NCBI GenBank assembly: GCA_002341165.1
Contig: DDNL01000063.1
Coordinates: 1 to 21,829 of the forward strand
Reading direction: 5' to 3'
DNA length: 21,829 nt
Source: Shewanellaceae bacterium UBA2521
Lineage (GTDB): Bacteria > Pseudomonadota > Gammaproteobacteria > Enterobacterales > Shewanellaceae
Shown: positions 15,873 through 21,829 of the stretch, piece by piece
Layout: every line of letters begins with the position of its first letter
Numbering within the stretch: the first letter of the stretch is position 1
The notes under the pieces: generated by a model
Seen by the model: the letters and a program-made list of their open reading frames with translations, nothing else
Database searches by the model: none
Told to the model about the DNA's origin: nothing
Made by a program: the position numbers and the translations under genes

Positions 15873-16804
15873 AAGCTTTAGTGATAGCTGAACATCATCA
15901 AGGGTGTATTCATGCCGATACGTTGAAAGTTATCGGTGCAGCGCAGACTCTCACATGTGATATAGACTTGGTTGTGTTTCATGCTGAAGAAGATACAGTC
16001 TCTGAACAGGCTCAGAAACTAGCGGGTATTGCTCAAGTGATATCCATTACCGACCCAAGTTTGGCCTCACTTGTCGCTGAGTCTCTTGTGGCTTCTCTTG
16101 TGGCTTTAGCTCCAGATTATTCTCATATCATGGTTGCATCGACTTCTTTTGGTAAAAATCTTTTGCCTCGCGTTGCCGCTGCATTAGATGTAGGTCAAGT
16201 CTCTGATGTGATTGCGATAGAAAGCCCTACAGTTTTTGTACATCCTATCTATGCTGGTAACGCCATAGAAAAAGTTGAAGTGCTTGATGAAAAAAAAGTG
16301 ATATCTATACGCGCAAGTGTATTTGACAGCCTATCGCAGGAAGCATCTTTGGTTGAGAAGGTACATGTTCCTTTCATAGCTACGCAAGTGGCAGCCAAAG
16401 TGTTACAAGATCGACCGACCGTCAGTGCAAGACCTGCATTGAGTCAAGCTCAAGTTGTTGTTGCGGGAGGTCGAGGTTTGGGTGATGCCAAGCATTTTGC
16501 TTTAATCGAAGAGCTGGCAGATACACTTGGCGCGGCTATAGGAGCATCAAGAGCCGCTGTAGATGCAGGCTTTGTTTCCAATGATTTACAGGTAGGACAA
16601 ACAGGAACGATTGTTGCCCCTGAACTGTATTTTGCAATCGGTATATCAGGTGCGATTCAGCATGTTGCAGGAATGAAAGAGTCTAAAGTTATCGTTGCGG
16701 TGAACAAAGATCCCGATGCACCTATCTTTCAAATTGCAGATTATGGTTTGCATGCTGATTTATTCGAAGCATTACCTGAATTGATCGCGTATTTGCGCTC
16801 GTAA
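15869..16804 (+). CDS. etfA: Electron transfer flavoprotein, alpha subunit
   Basis: EtfA carries the FAD of the ETF heterodimer. The C-terminal FAD-binding domain is clear: VVVAGGRGLGDAKHF (196-210), GASRAAVDAGF, and the signature PELYFAIGISGAIQH (251-265), then VAVNKDPDAPIFQIADYGL. The N-terminal domain (1-185) has the adenine-nucleotide-hydrolase-like fold without its own cofactor. At 311 aa it is normal length. It overlaps etfB by 4 bases in an ATGA junction. The promoter for the downstream lysine riboswitch begins 3 bases after the etfA stop, and no terminator is seen between them. Confidence 0.97.
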   Translation: MKALVIAEHHQGCIHADTLKVIGAAQTLTCDIDLVVFHAEEDTVSEQAQKLAGIAQVISITDPSLASLVAESLVASLVALAPDYSHIMVASTSFGKNLLPRVAAALDVGQVSDVIAIESPTVFVHPIYAGNAIEKVEVLDEKKVISIRASVFDSLSQEASLVEKVHVPFIATQVAAKVLQDRPTVSARPALSQAQVVVAGGRGLGDAKHFALIEELADTLGAAIGASRAAVDAGFVSNDLQVGQTGTIVAPELYFAIGISGAIQHVAGMKESKVIVAVNKDPDAPIFQIADYGLHADLFEALPELIAYLRS

Positions 16805-16806
16805 AC

Positions 16807-16835
16807 TTGAAGTCTAAAGTTGATACAGGTATAAT
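16807..16835 (+). promoter_or_regulatory. Sigma-70 promoter for the lysine-riboswitch transcript
   Basis: TTGAAG (16807-16812) and a consensus TATAAT (16830-16835) are spaced by exactly 17 bases, immediately after the etfA stop. Transcription from about 16842 gives a leader of about 290 bases that contains the whole riboswitch. Confidence 0.8.
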
Positions 16836-16876
16836 AGATCCTTTGTTTTCGCTTACTTTTCTAAGGGCGAAGCTAA

Positions 16877-17071
16877 AGTAGAGGCGCGCTGACTAAGAGT
16901 AGCTACATGTAGGTGATTCCGATAATATATAGTAAAAGGAGTCAGTGCCGAAGTGAATCTTGATTTCATCAAGATAGATTCGCTGGGGCTGTGTCGAACA
17001 GGCACAGCACTGTCATAGTATACCGAAATCTCAACTGAAACAGTAAGGACGGATACTCATGGGGCGCTACT
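16877..17071 (+). promoter_or_regulatory. Lysine riboswitch (L-box) aptamer
   Basis: The conserved blocks of the lysine aptamer occur in order: AGAGGCGCG (16880-16888), AGAGTAG, GTGCCGAAG, GCTGGGG and ACTGTCAT (17009-17016). Helices can be traced. P1 is AGTAG (16877-16881) with CTACT (17067-17071). P2 is CTGACT (16889-16894) with AGTCAG (16940-16945). P3 is GAATCT/AGATTC capped by CTTGAT-TTC-ATCAAG (16955-16981). P4 is GCTGTG (16988-16993) with CACAGC (17003-17008). P5 includes GTAT-A-CCG with CGGATAC. It should repress the downstream transporter gene when lysine is abundant. Confidence 0.93.
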
Positions 17072-17130
17072 CGGTTCAACAAAGTTCATTTACTCCTTTG
17101 TTCAACGCCTTCCATTTGTACCGATAATAT
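17072..17130 (+). promoter_or_regulatory. Riboswitch expression platform
   Basis: After P1, AACAAAG and CTTTGTT can form a 7-bp hairpin between two copies of GTTCAAC, without a T-run, so it is not a standard terminator. ACTCCTTT (17092-17099) is the exact complement of AAAGGAGT (16935-16942) in the P2 side of the aptamer. No Shine-Dalgarno is visible before the start codon at 17131. The last 12 bases plus the start, CCGATAATATAT (17121-17132), repeat a segment inside the aptamer (16919-16930). Confidence 0.55.
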
Positions 17131-18720
17131 ATGAATGAACTAGTTAATTATTCTGATTCTTTTTTATCTGTATTGCCACCTATTGTGGCAATTTTGCTCG
17201 CTATTTTTACACGTAAAGTTATTTTATCTTTAGCTGTCGGTATTCTTGTGGGTACATTGATGCTGACTGACTTTCATTTAGGCTCAAGTACGCATTACAT
17301 TTTTGACAAGACGGTGTCTCAGTTCTGGGATGATGGACATCTGCAATACGAACGTATGTACCTGTATTTATTTTTAATTCTCCTGGGTATGATGACGTCT
17401 CTGATTAGCTTCAGTGGCGCAGCGACCGCTTTTGCTAATTGGGCTAAAACTAAAATACGCTCGAAGAAAGAAGCACAGCTCTCGACTATTTTCTTGGGCA
17501 TCACTGTTTTTATCGATGACTACTTTAACAGTCTCGTTGTAGGAAGTATTTCTCGTCCTATTACGGATAGATACTATATCTCAAGAGCAAAACTTGCTTA
17601 CTTATTGGATTCGACCGCAGCGCCCGTATGTGTTTTAGCACCCATTTCAAGCTGGGGGGCTTATATCATTGCTTTGATTGGTGGCGTGTTGTTAGAGCAT
17701 GGTATCTATCAGCAAAGTTATCTCAATGTATTTTTACATATGATACCTTTGAATTTTTATGCTATTTTTGCGTTACTTTTCTTATTCTGTGTTGTGTGGT
17801 TTGGTCTGGATATTGGCCCTATGCGTCGTCATGAAATGAATGCAAAAAGAGGGCAATTGTATGATGAATCAAAAGGTCATCCACCTGGTATGGATTCATC
17901 GTTAAAAGAAGTCCAGGGTGGCCAGATCACGAGTTTATTTATTCCTATATTAGCATTAGCTGTAGTGACCTTTTCGACCATGCTGCTGACGGGATATAGT
18001 CGCATTCAGACGCTTGAACTTGGTTTCTCTTGGACCAAGCTCATGGAGCTTGCTGATGTGCACGTGGCTTTACTTTTAGGTGGTTTGGTTGGCTTATTGA
18101 CGTCAATAGGCTTCTCGTTTTTACAAGGTCTGACATGTAGACAGATTAAAAGAGCTTGTATCGCGGGTGCTCAATCCATGCTTCCTGCAATCTTTATCTT
18201 GATTGTTGCATCTATCATGGCACATGTCATAGGAGAGATGCATACGGGCTTATTTATGTCGCATTTTGCTCTAGATTATGTCCCTTCTTTTGCTTTGCCT
18301 GCAGGCTTATTTATTCTCGCAAGTTTGGCTGCATTTGCTACAGGTTCAAGTTTTGCAACCTTTGCTATTATGCTTCCTATTGCGGCAGATATGGCGATGG
18401 GCTCGCAACAAACTATGCTTTTACCTATGATGGCTGCAGTGCTCGCTGGCGCAGTATGTGGTGATCATTGTTCGCCTATATCGGATACGACAATTTTATC
18501 TTCAACAGGAGCAAGCTGCCATCATATGGATCATGTGATGACACAGCTTCCTTATGCCTTGATTGTGGCTTTCATCAGTATCATTGGTTATCTTGTATTA
18601 GGTCTTACAGGTTCTTCTACTCTTGCCTTTGTAGCATGTACAGTGATGATGTTAGCTATTGTATTAGGTTTAAAGTGGCAGATCCAAGGCTCGAGCTTTA
18701 AGCAGTTAAAACCCCTTTAA
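17131..18720 (+). CDS. NhaC-family transporter, predicted lysine importer (LysW type)
   Basis: This 529-aa inner-membrane protein belongs to the NhaC superfamily of Na+/H+ antiporter-like transporters. Diagnostic segments are FIDDYFNSLVVGSI (127-140), LLDSTAAPVCVLAPISSWGAYI (158-179, membrane motif with STAAPVC) and, late in the protein, GDHCSPISDTTILSS near 444. About a dozen hydrophobic stretches are present, and a basic loop lies near 220. The lysine riboswitch in its leader is strong evidence that the cargo is lysine; comparative work has assigned such L-box-linked NhaC proteins as lysine transporters. The ATG lacks a visible ribosome-binding site, but the family begins close to here. tdk follows 33 bases later with no terminator, so it may be co-transcribed. 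Confidence 0.9.
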   Translation: MNELVNYSDSFLSVLPPIVAILLAIFTRKVILSLAVGILVGTLMLTDFHLGSSTHYIFDKTVSQFWDDGHLQYERMYLYLFLILLGMMTSLISFSGAATAFANWAKTKIRSKKEAQLSTIFLGITVFIDDYFNSLVVGSISRPITDRYYISRAKLAYLLDSTAAPVCVLAPISSWGAYIIALIGGVLLEHGIYQQSYLNVFLHMIPLNFYAIFALLFLFCVVWFGLDIGPMRRHEMNAKRGQLYDESKGHPPGMDSSLKEVQGGQITSLFIPILALAVVTFSTMLLTGYSRIQTLELGFSWTKLMELADVHVALLLGGLVGLLTSIGFSFLQGLTCRQIKRACIAGAQSMLPAIFILIVASIMAHVIGEMHTGLFMSHFALDYVPSFALPAGLFILASLAAFATGSSFATFAIMLPIAADMAMGSQQTMLLPMMAAVLAGAVCGDHCSPISDTTILSSTGASCHHMDHVMTQLPYALIVAFISIIGYLVLGLTGSSTLAFVACTVMMLAIVLGLKWQIQGSSFKQLKPL

Positions 18721-18753
18721 TCATCACTGAGTGTTATCGTAGGAGACTTGATC

Positions 18754-19338
18754 TTGGCACAACTTTATTTTTACTATTCAGCGATGAATGCTGGTAAATC
18801 AACATCGATGTTGCAATCGGCTTATAACTATGAAGAGCGAGGAATGCATACTTTAGTGATGACGGCTGCAATTGATGATCGGTATCAAAAAGGTGAGGTG
18901 ACCTCTCGTATTGGTTTAACTTCTAAAGCAGATTTGTTCACAGACCGTATGCATTTAGTTGATCACTATCTGGCTCGAAATGCACAGCAGCACATTGATT
19001 GTATCTTGATTGATGAAGCACAGTTTCTGACTAAAGAACAAGTGAAGCAATTATCCATTATTGTTGACCTCCATAAAACACCGGTTTTATGTTATGGTTT
19101 ACGCACTGATTTTCAAGGTGAACTTTTCTCTGGTAGCCAACATCTTTTAGCTTGGGCTGATAAACTGGTAGAGCTCAAAACTGTATGTTTCTGTGGGCGT
19201 AAAGCAACCATGGTGGTGCGGTTTGATGAACATAACCAGCCGATTCGAGAAGGTGCTCAGGTCAGTATTGGTGGTAATGATGTGTATCAGTCTATGTGCC
19301 GTTTTCATTTTCAAGAGCGAGTCTGGCAAGAGCCATAA
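18754..19338 (+). CDS. tdk: Thymidine kinase, type II
   Basis: Tdk phosphorylates thymidine to dTMP in the salvage pathway. I start it at TTG 18754, because AGGAG (18741-18745) is eight bases upstream and the N-terminus then matches E. coli Tdk exactly (MAQLYFYYSAMNAGKSTSML). The P-loop is SAMNAGKS (9-16), the catalytic acid is Glu88 in LIDEAQFL, and VLCYGLRTDFQGELF forms the conserved core. The likely structural zinc site uses cysteines in VCFCGRK (145, 147) with Cys182 and His185 in MCRFH. The 194-aa length is near E. coli (205), with a shorter tail. It lies between the lysine transporter and btuF on the same strand, with gaps of 33 and 11 bases. Confidence 0.96.
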   Translation: MAQLYFYYSAMNAGKSTSMLQSAYNYEERGMHTLVMTAAIDDRYQKGEVTSRIGLTSKADLFTDRMHLVDHYLARNAQQHIDCILIDEAQFLTKEQVKQLSIIVDLHKTPVLCYGLRTDFQGELFSGSQHLLAWADKLVELKTVCFCGRKATMVVRFDEHNQPIREGAQVSIGGNDVYQSMCRFHFQERVWQEP

Positions 19339-19349
19339 AATTCAAGGTG

Positions 19350-20210
19350 ATGACTTTCTTGAGATACATCTTATACCGACGAAGGCTGCATCATTTGATG
19401 TGGCCTTTGCTTTTTCTTTTCAGCGTTAAAGTCAGTGATGCTCTAGCTCATCAATCTGAGCTACGTATCGTTACTTTATCACCTCATCTGGTGGAATGGG
19501 TTGCCAGCTTGGGTGCTTTGGATAAGGTGGTCGCTACAGTTGAAAGGAGTGATTATCCTAAGCAGGCGCTGTCTATTCCTGTTGTGGGCCGTCATGGTTC
19601 TATCTCATCGGAACGTATTTTGTCTTTTCGACCTACTTTAGTGTTGGCTTGGGAGGGCGGAAATCGGGCGCAGTTGCTTGCTGCTCTAAATAAAGCTGGT
19701 GTACGAGTTGTCTCTGTGCCATCACGTGATTTGGATGCGCTTTCATCTGAAATAGAGCAAGTTGGCATAGCCATTGGGCGCCCAGAGCAGGGGCGCGTTC
19801 TAGGGCAGAAATTTAACCAGCGTGTGCGTGCGTTACGTCATCGATACAAGCAAGCTAAACCTGTCTCTGTTTTGTATGAAATGTGGTCTCAGCCTCTGAT
19901 GACGGTTGCACATGAGAGTATGATTCAGCAGATGCTAGAGTTGTGTGGAGCACGCAATATTTTTGCTGATGTAGCGCTGGATTACTTTCAAGTGAGCATT
20001 GCTCAGGTACTTGAACGCAATCCACAAATGATTATTCAGCCTCAGTCTGGAGCTGATTACGCGGCTTATCCTTGGCATAAATTTCCGCAGTTGCAGGCTG
20101 TGCGTCACCAACACATTTTGTCTATTTCGCCAGATCTGCTGCACAGACCTACTGTGCGTTTTCTCTCTGGGCTTGAACATGTATGCGGTGAAATTGATCG
20201 TGTCCGTTAG
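19350..20210 (+). CDS. btuF: Periplasmic cobalamin-binding protein BtuF
   Basis: BtuF delivers vitamin B12 to the BtuCD importer. The sequence follows the TroA/BtuF fold: RIVTLSPHLVEWVASLGALD, SDYPKQALSIPVVGRHGSIS, ERILSFRPTLVLAWEGGN, then QMLELCGARNIFADVALDYF and QVSIAQVLERNPQMIIQ. The AWxGGN segment, with a Trp that contacts cobalamin in E. coli BtuF, is kept; two other aromatic contacts seem replaced (GRHG for TWQG, DYFQVS for PWPQVS). A signal peptide precedes it, with basic RYILYRRRLHH, hydrophobic LMWPLLFLFSVKV and ALA cleavage. The start is uncertain: ATG 19350 has AAGGTG abutting it, TTG 19359 is better spaced, and ATG 19398 is also possible. Its stop overlaps that of convergent queG. 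No btuC or btuD is in the window. Confidence 0.88.
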   Translation: MTFLRYILYRRRLHHLMWPLLFLFSVKVSDALAHQSELRIVTLSPHLVEWVASLGALDKVVATVERSDYPKQALSIPVVGRHGSISSERILSFRPTLVLAWEGGNRAQLLAALNKAGVRVVSVPSRDLDALSSEIEQVGIAIGRPEQGRVLGQKFNQRVRALRHRYKQAKPVSVLYEMWSQPLMTVAHESMIQQMLELCGARNIFADVALDYFQVSIAQVLERNPQMIIQPQSGADYAAYPWHKFPQLQAVRHQHILSISPDLLHRPTVRFLSGLEHVCGEIDRVR

Positions 20211-21367
20211 GCATCTCTGGGTAAGCCTTTTTCTATAATGCGAATTAACCTTTGTGTACCTCGAGACATGATATCTTTATTGTGTTGCAGCTCCTTTGCT
20301 ATCGCTTGTTCTTGTTGCTCAATAGCCCATTTAAGATGCTCTACAAGATAGCCTGTTGCATCGGGTAGAGCTTCTTGTAGTACCTGAACAATGCGCGTGC
20401 TTGCAGGCGCATTACCTAAAGCTACAGAAATATTGCGTCGCCACCTTTGATGACCAATACGTCGAATCGGAGAACCTTCTGTTTGCTTAAGAAATGTTGC
20501 TTCATCCCATAAGAAGAGTGTCATCAGCTCTTGGTTTTGCCATTGCTTGCGTAGATGGAAATCTGACTCTGCTGTTAAAGGTGCATCACGGTTGAAGGGA
20601 CAGACAAGTTGGCAGTCATCGCAGCCATAGATGCGATTACCCATAGGTTTGCGAAATTCAAGGGGAATGGCGTCATCATGCTCAATCGTTAAATAAGAGA
20701 TACAGCGTCTTGCATCAATGACGGCATCACTGACAATCGCATCAGTGGGGCAGCTGGTTACGCAAGCGCGGCACGTACCGCATTGCTCTGGCTGTTCTTG
20801 ATCAAGAGGTAAAGGAATGTTGACAAAGAGTTCTCCAAGGAAAAACCAGCTTCCTGATTCTTTATTGAGCACTAAGCTATGCTTGCCCACCCAGCCTAGA
20901 CCTGCTTTGACTGCAATAGGGCGCTCGAGTACAGGCGCAGAATCAACAAATGGCCTGTAGTTCAATTCAGGCAGCTCCTGTTCTATTTTTAAAGCTAATT
21001 TTTTAAGTCGTTGGCGCATCAGCTTATGATAATCCCGCCCCGTGGCATAACGAGAAATATTGGCTAAACTTGGGTTGGATAAAGTTTGAGCAAAACGGGC
21101 TTCGGGTGGTAGATAATTCATACTGACGCTAATGATTCGAATGGTACCAGGTAGCAGAGTATCTGGTTGGGTGCGCATCGAACCATGGCGTTCCATAAAA
21201 TGCATCTGACCATGATAACCTTTATCTAACCAAGATTGTAACGCTGCTTGATGTTCGCTGAGGTTCACGTCGCAAATACCTACTTGAGAGAATCCAAGTG
21301 CTTTACCCCATGATTTGATACGTAATGCTAACTCATGCAAAAGTTCTGGGTTGTGTGTTGGTATCAA
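20207..21367 (-). CDS. queG: Epoxyqueuosine reductase QueG
   Basis: QueG makes the last step of queuosine synthesis in tRNA, reducing epoxyqueuosine with cobalamin and two [4Fe-4S] clusters. At 386 aa (E. coli 379) all features are present: LLPGTIRIISVSMNYLP, SRYATGRDYHKLMRQRLKKL, catalytic Asp142 in FVDSAPVLERP, GLGWVGKHSL, the first cluster motif CGTCRACVTSCP (Cys196, 199, 202, 206), and RRCISYLTIEH with YGCDDCQLVCPFNR (Cys222, 249, 252, 256). A HEAT-like tail follows (WRRNISVALGNAP). Translation appears to start at TTG 21367, with AGG nine bases upstream; there is no ATG close by. It converges on btuF with a 4-base stop overlap, TTAG, which links two B12-related genes physically. Confidence 0.96.
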   Translation of the reverse strand: MIPTHNPELLHELALRIKSWGKALGFSQVGICDVNLSEHQAALQSWLDKGYHGQMHFMERHGSMRTQPDTLLPGTIRIISVSMNYLPPEARFAQTLSNPSLANISRYATGRDYHKLMRQRLKKLALKIEQELPELNYRPFVDSAPVLERPIAVKAGLGWVGKHSLVLNKESGSWFFLGELFVNIPLPLDQEQPEQCGTCRACVTSCPTDAIVSDAVIDARRCISYLTIEHDDAIPLEFRKPMGNRIYGCDDCQLVCPFNRDAPLTAESDFHLRKQWQNQELMTLFLWDEATFLKQTEGSPIRRIGHQRWRRNISVALGNAPASTRIVQVLQEALPDATGYLVEHLKWAIEQQEQAIAKELQHNKDIMSRGTQRLIRIIEKGLPRDA

Positions 21368-21502
21368 CTGGAATGACCTGATTTAAAAGTGAAATGATTG
21401 TACATTGATGATATTAAAGTGTGAATTGTTTCAAAATTGATCCTAATATAACATAAAAGATTATTCTTGAGTAGTAAACGAAGCTGCGCAGAGGCACCTC
21501 AT

Positions 21503-21530
21503 ATAGAGCTTCTAAGATAGAGCTTTTAAG
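21503..21530. repeat. Tandem 14-bp direct repeat in the queG/lipoprotein intergenic region
   Basis: ATAGAGCTTCTAAG (21503-21516) is followed directly by ATAGAGCTTTTAAG (21517-21530), 13 of 14 bases alike. It lies just before TTGATC (21534-21539), a weak candidate -35 for the lipoprotein gene, whose best -10 (ACTAAA) is poor. A tandem activator or repressor site is possible. Nothing else of note is seen in 21368-21599. Confidence 0.55.
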
Positions 21531-21599
21531 AATTTGATCTATGTAGTAAGACAGAGACTAAACAGAGAAATGTGTCAAAAATATAAGTAAGGATACAAG

Positions 21600-21829
21600 A
21601 TGAATAGATATTTTTATTACTCTCTAGGATTGCTTTTGAGTACCAGCTTAACAGGTTGTTTTAGTGGTGAAGAGGATATAGGACTTGCAACGGATTTGCC
21701 TACTCTCTCGAGAGGCAGGCCTCCTACAGATCTGACTCCAATTTTTATAGATCCAAATGATCAAGATGATCAAGGAGATCAAGGAGGAGGTCAAGGAGGA
21801 GGTCAAGGAGGAGGTCAAGGAGGTCAGCC
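21600..21829 (+). CDS. Lipoprotein with Asp/Gln/Gly-rich repeat, 3' end outside the window
   Basis: ATG 21600 follows AAGGA by six bases. The product opens with MNRYFYYSLGLLLSTSLTGC, a clean lipoprotein signal with lipobox LTGC and Cys20 as the lipidated residue; Phe-Ser follow. After about 35 residues of ordinary composition (ending LTPIFIDPN) it enters DQDDQGDQ and then repeated GGGQ up to the window edge. The gene is cut by the end of the window, so length and downstream domains are unknown. Low-complexity linkers right after a lipoprotein signal often tether a folded domain away from the membrane. I recognise no family. It is divergent from queG. Confidence 0.85.
   Translation, partial: MNRYFYYSLGLLLSTSLTGCFSGEEDIGLATDLPTLSRGRPPTDLTPIFIDPNDQDDQGDQGGGQGGGQGGGQGGQ
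21780..21823 (+). repeat. In-frame 12-bp tandem repeat, CAAGGAGGAGGT
   Basis: Three exact copies (21780-21791, 21792-21803, 21804-21815) and a partial fourth (CAAGGAGG, 21816-21823) encode Gln-Gly-Gly-Gly. Being a multiple of three, unit gain or loss keeps the frame. Each unit holds AAGGAGG, a perfect Shine-Dalgarno core. Just upstream, GATC occurs four times between 21750 and 21780. Confidence 0.92.

Noticed and set aside
17319..18701. Several 60-100 codon frames overlapping the NhaC-type gene and tdk on both strands
   Set aside because: They are Cys/Tyr-rich shadows of the membrane-protein frame without start signals or homology.
21437..21466. TGATCC followed after 18 bases by TATTCT, resembling the ECF11 (RpoE) promoter TGATCC-N18-TAAGTA
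   Set aside because: Only the -35 and spacing agree; the -10 matches at two bases. No matching site precedes the sigma operon itself.
1..21829. CRISPR, prophage, insertion sequence, toxin-antitoxin or defence island
   Set aside because: I looked for spaced repeats, terminal inverted repeats, transposase or integrase motifs and small paired genes and found none; the genes are ordinary chromosomal ones.

Overview
The window reads as ordinary, densely packed chromosome of an AT-leaning Gram-negative bacterium, almost certainly a gammaproteobacterium. The pnp-nlpI order, an H-NS protein, NlpI-type and other lipoproteins, an outer-membrane porin with a C-terminal Phe, and close matches to enterobacterial Tdk, BtuF, QueG and ProS all point there. 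I cannot place it to genus. I see no phage, insertion sequence, CRISPR array, tRNA or rRNA.

Layout. 1-3.7 kb: the 3' end of pnp with a strong terminator, nlpI, and a convergent DinG-type helicase. 3.7-6.7 kb: a 314-bp leader region, a trimeric-type porin with its own terminator, and a purine (AzgA/NCS2) permease. 6.8-10.6 kb: a four-gene run, LON-substrate-domain protein, ECF sigma factor, ChrR-like anti-sigma factor (overlapping the sigma gene) and CPA2 cation/proton antiporter. 10.6-14.9 kb, minus strand: patatin-like phospholipase (stop codon overlapping that of the antiporter), proS, trmO and an hns-family gene. 15.1-16.8 kb: etfB-etfA, divergent from hns across an AT-rich control region with a perfect 21-bp palindrome. 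16.8-20.2 kb: a consensus-like promoter, a lysine riboswitch, an NhaC-family transporter (predicted lysine importer), tdk and btuF. 20.2-21.4 kb: queG, convergent with and overlapping btuF. The window ends inside a small lipoprotein gene with a Gly/Gln repeat.

How the genes may work together. The riboswitch makes the NhaC-type protein a likely lysine transporter. BtuF supplies cobalamin, which QueG needs. The sigma/ChrR pair resembles the singlet-oxygen RpoE-ChrR system, but this ChrR lacks two of four zinc ligands and most cupin metal ligands, so it may sense something else or nothing.

The most interesting points are the metal-ligand-depleted ChrR homologue in its LON/antiporter operon, a DinG lacking one of the four usual Fe-S cysteines, the odd riboswitch expression platform, and the palindrome in front of etfBA. 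None of these amounts to a proven new system. Starts were refined by eye from ribosome-binding sites and family N-termini; no database search was run.
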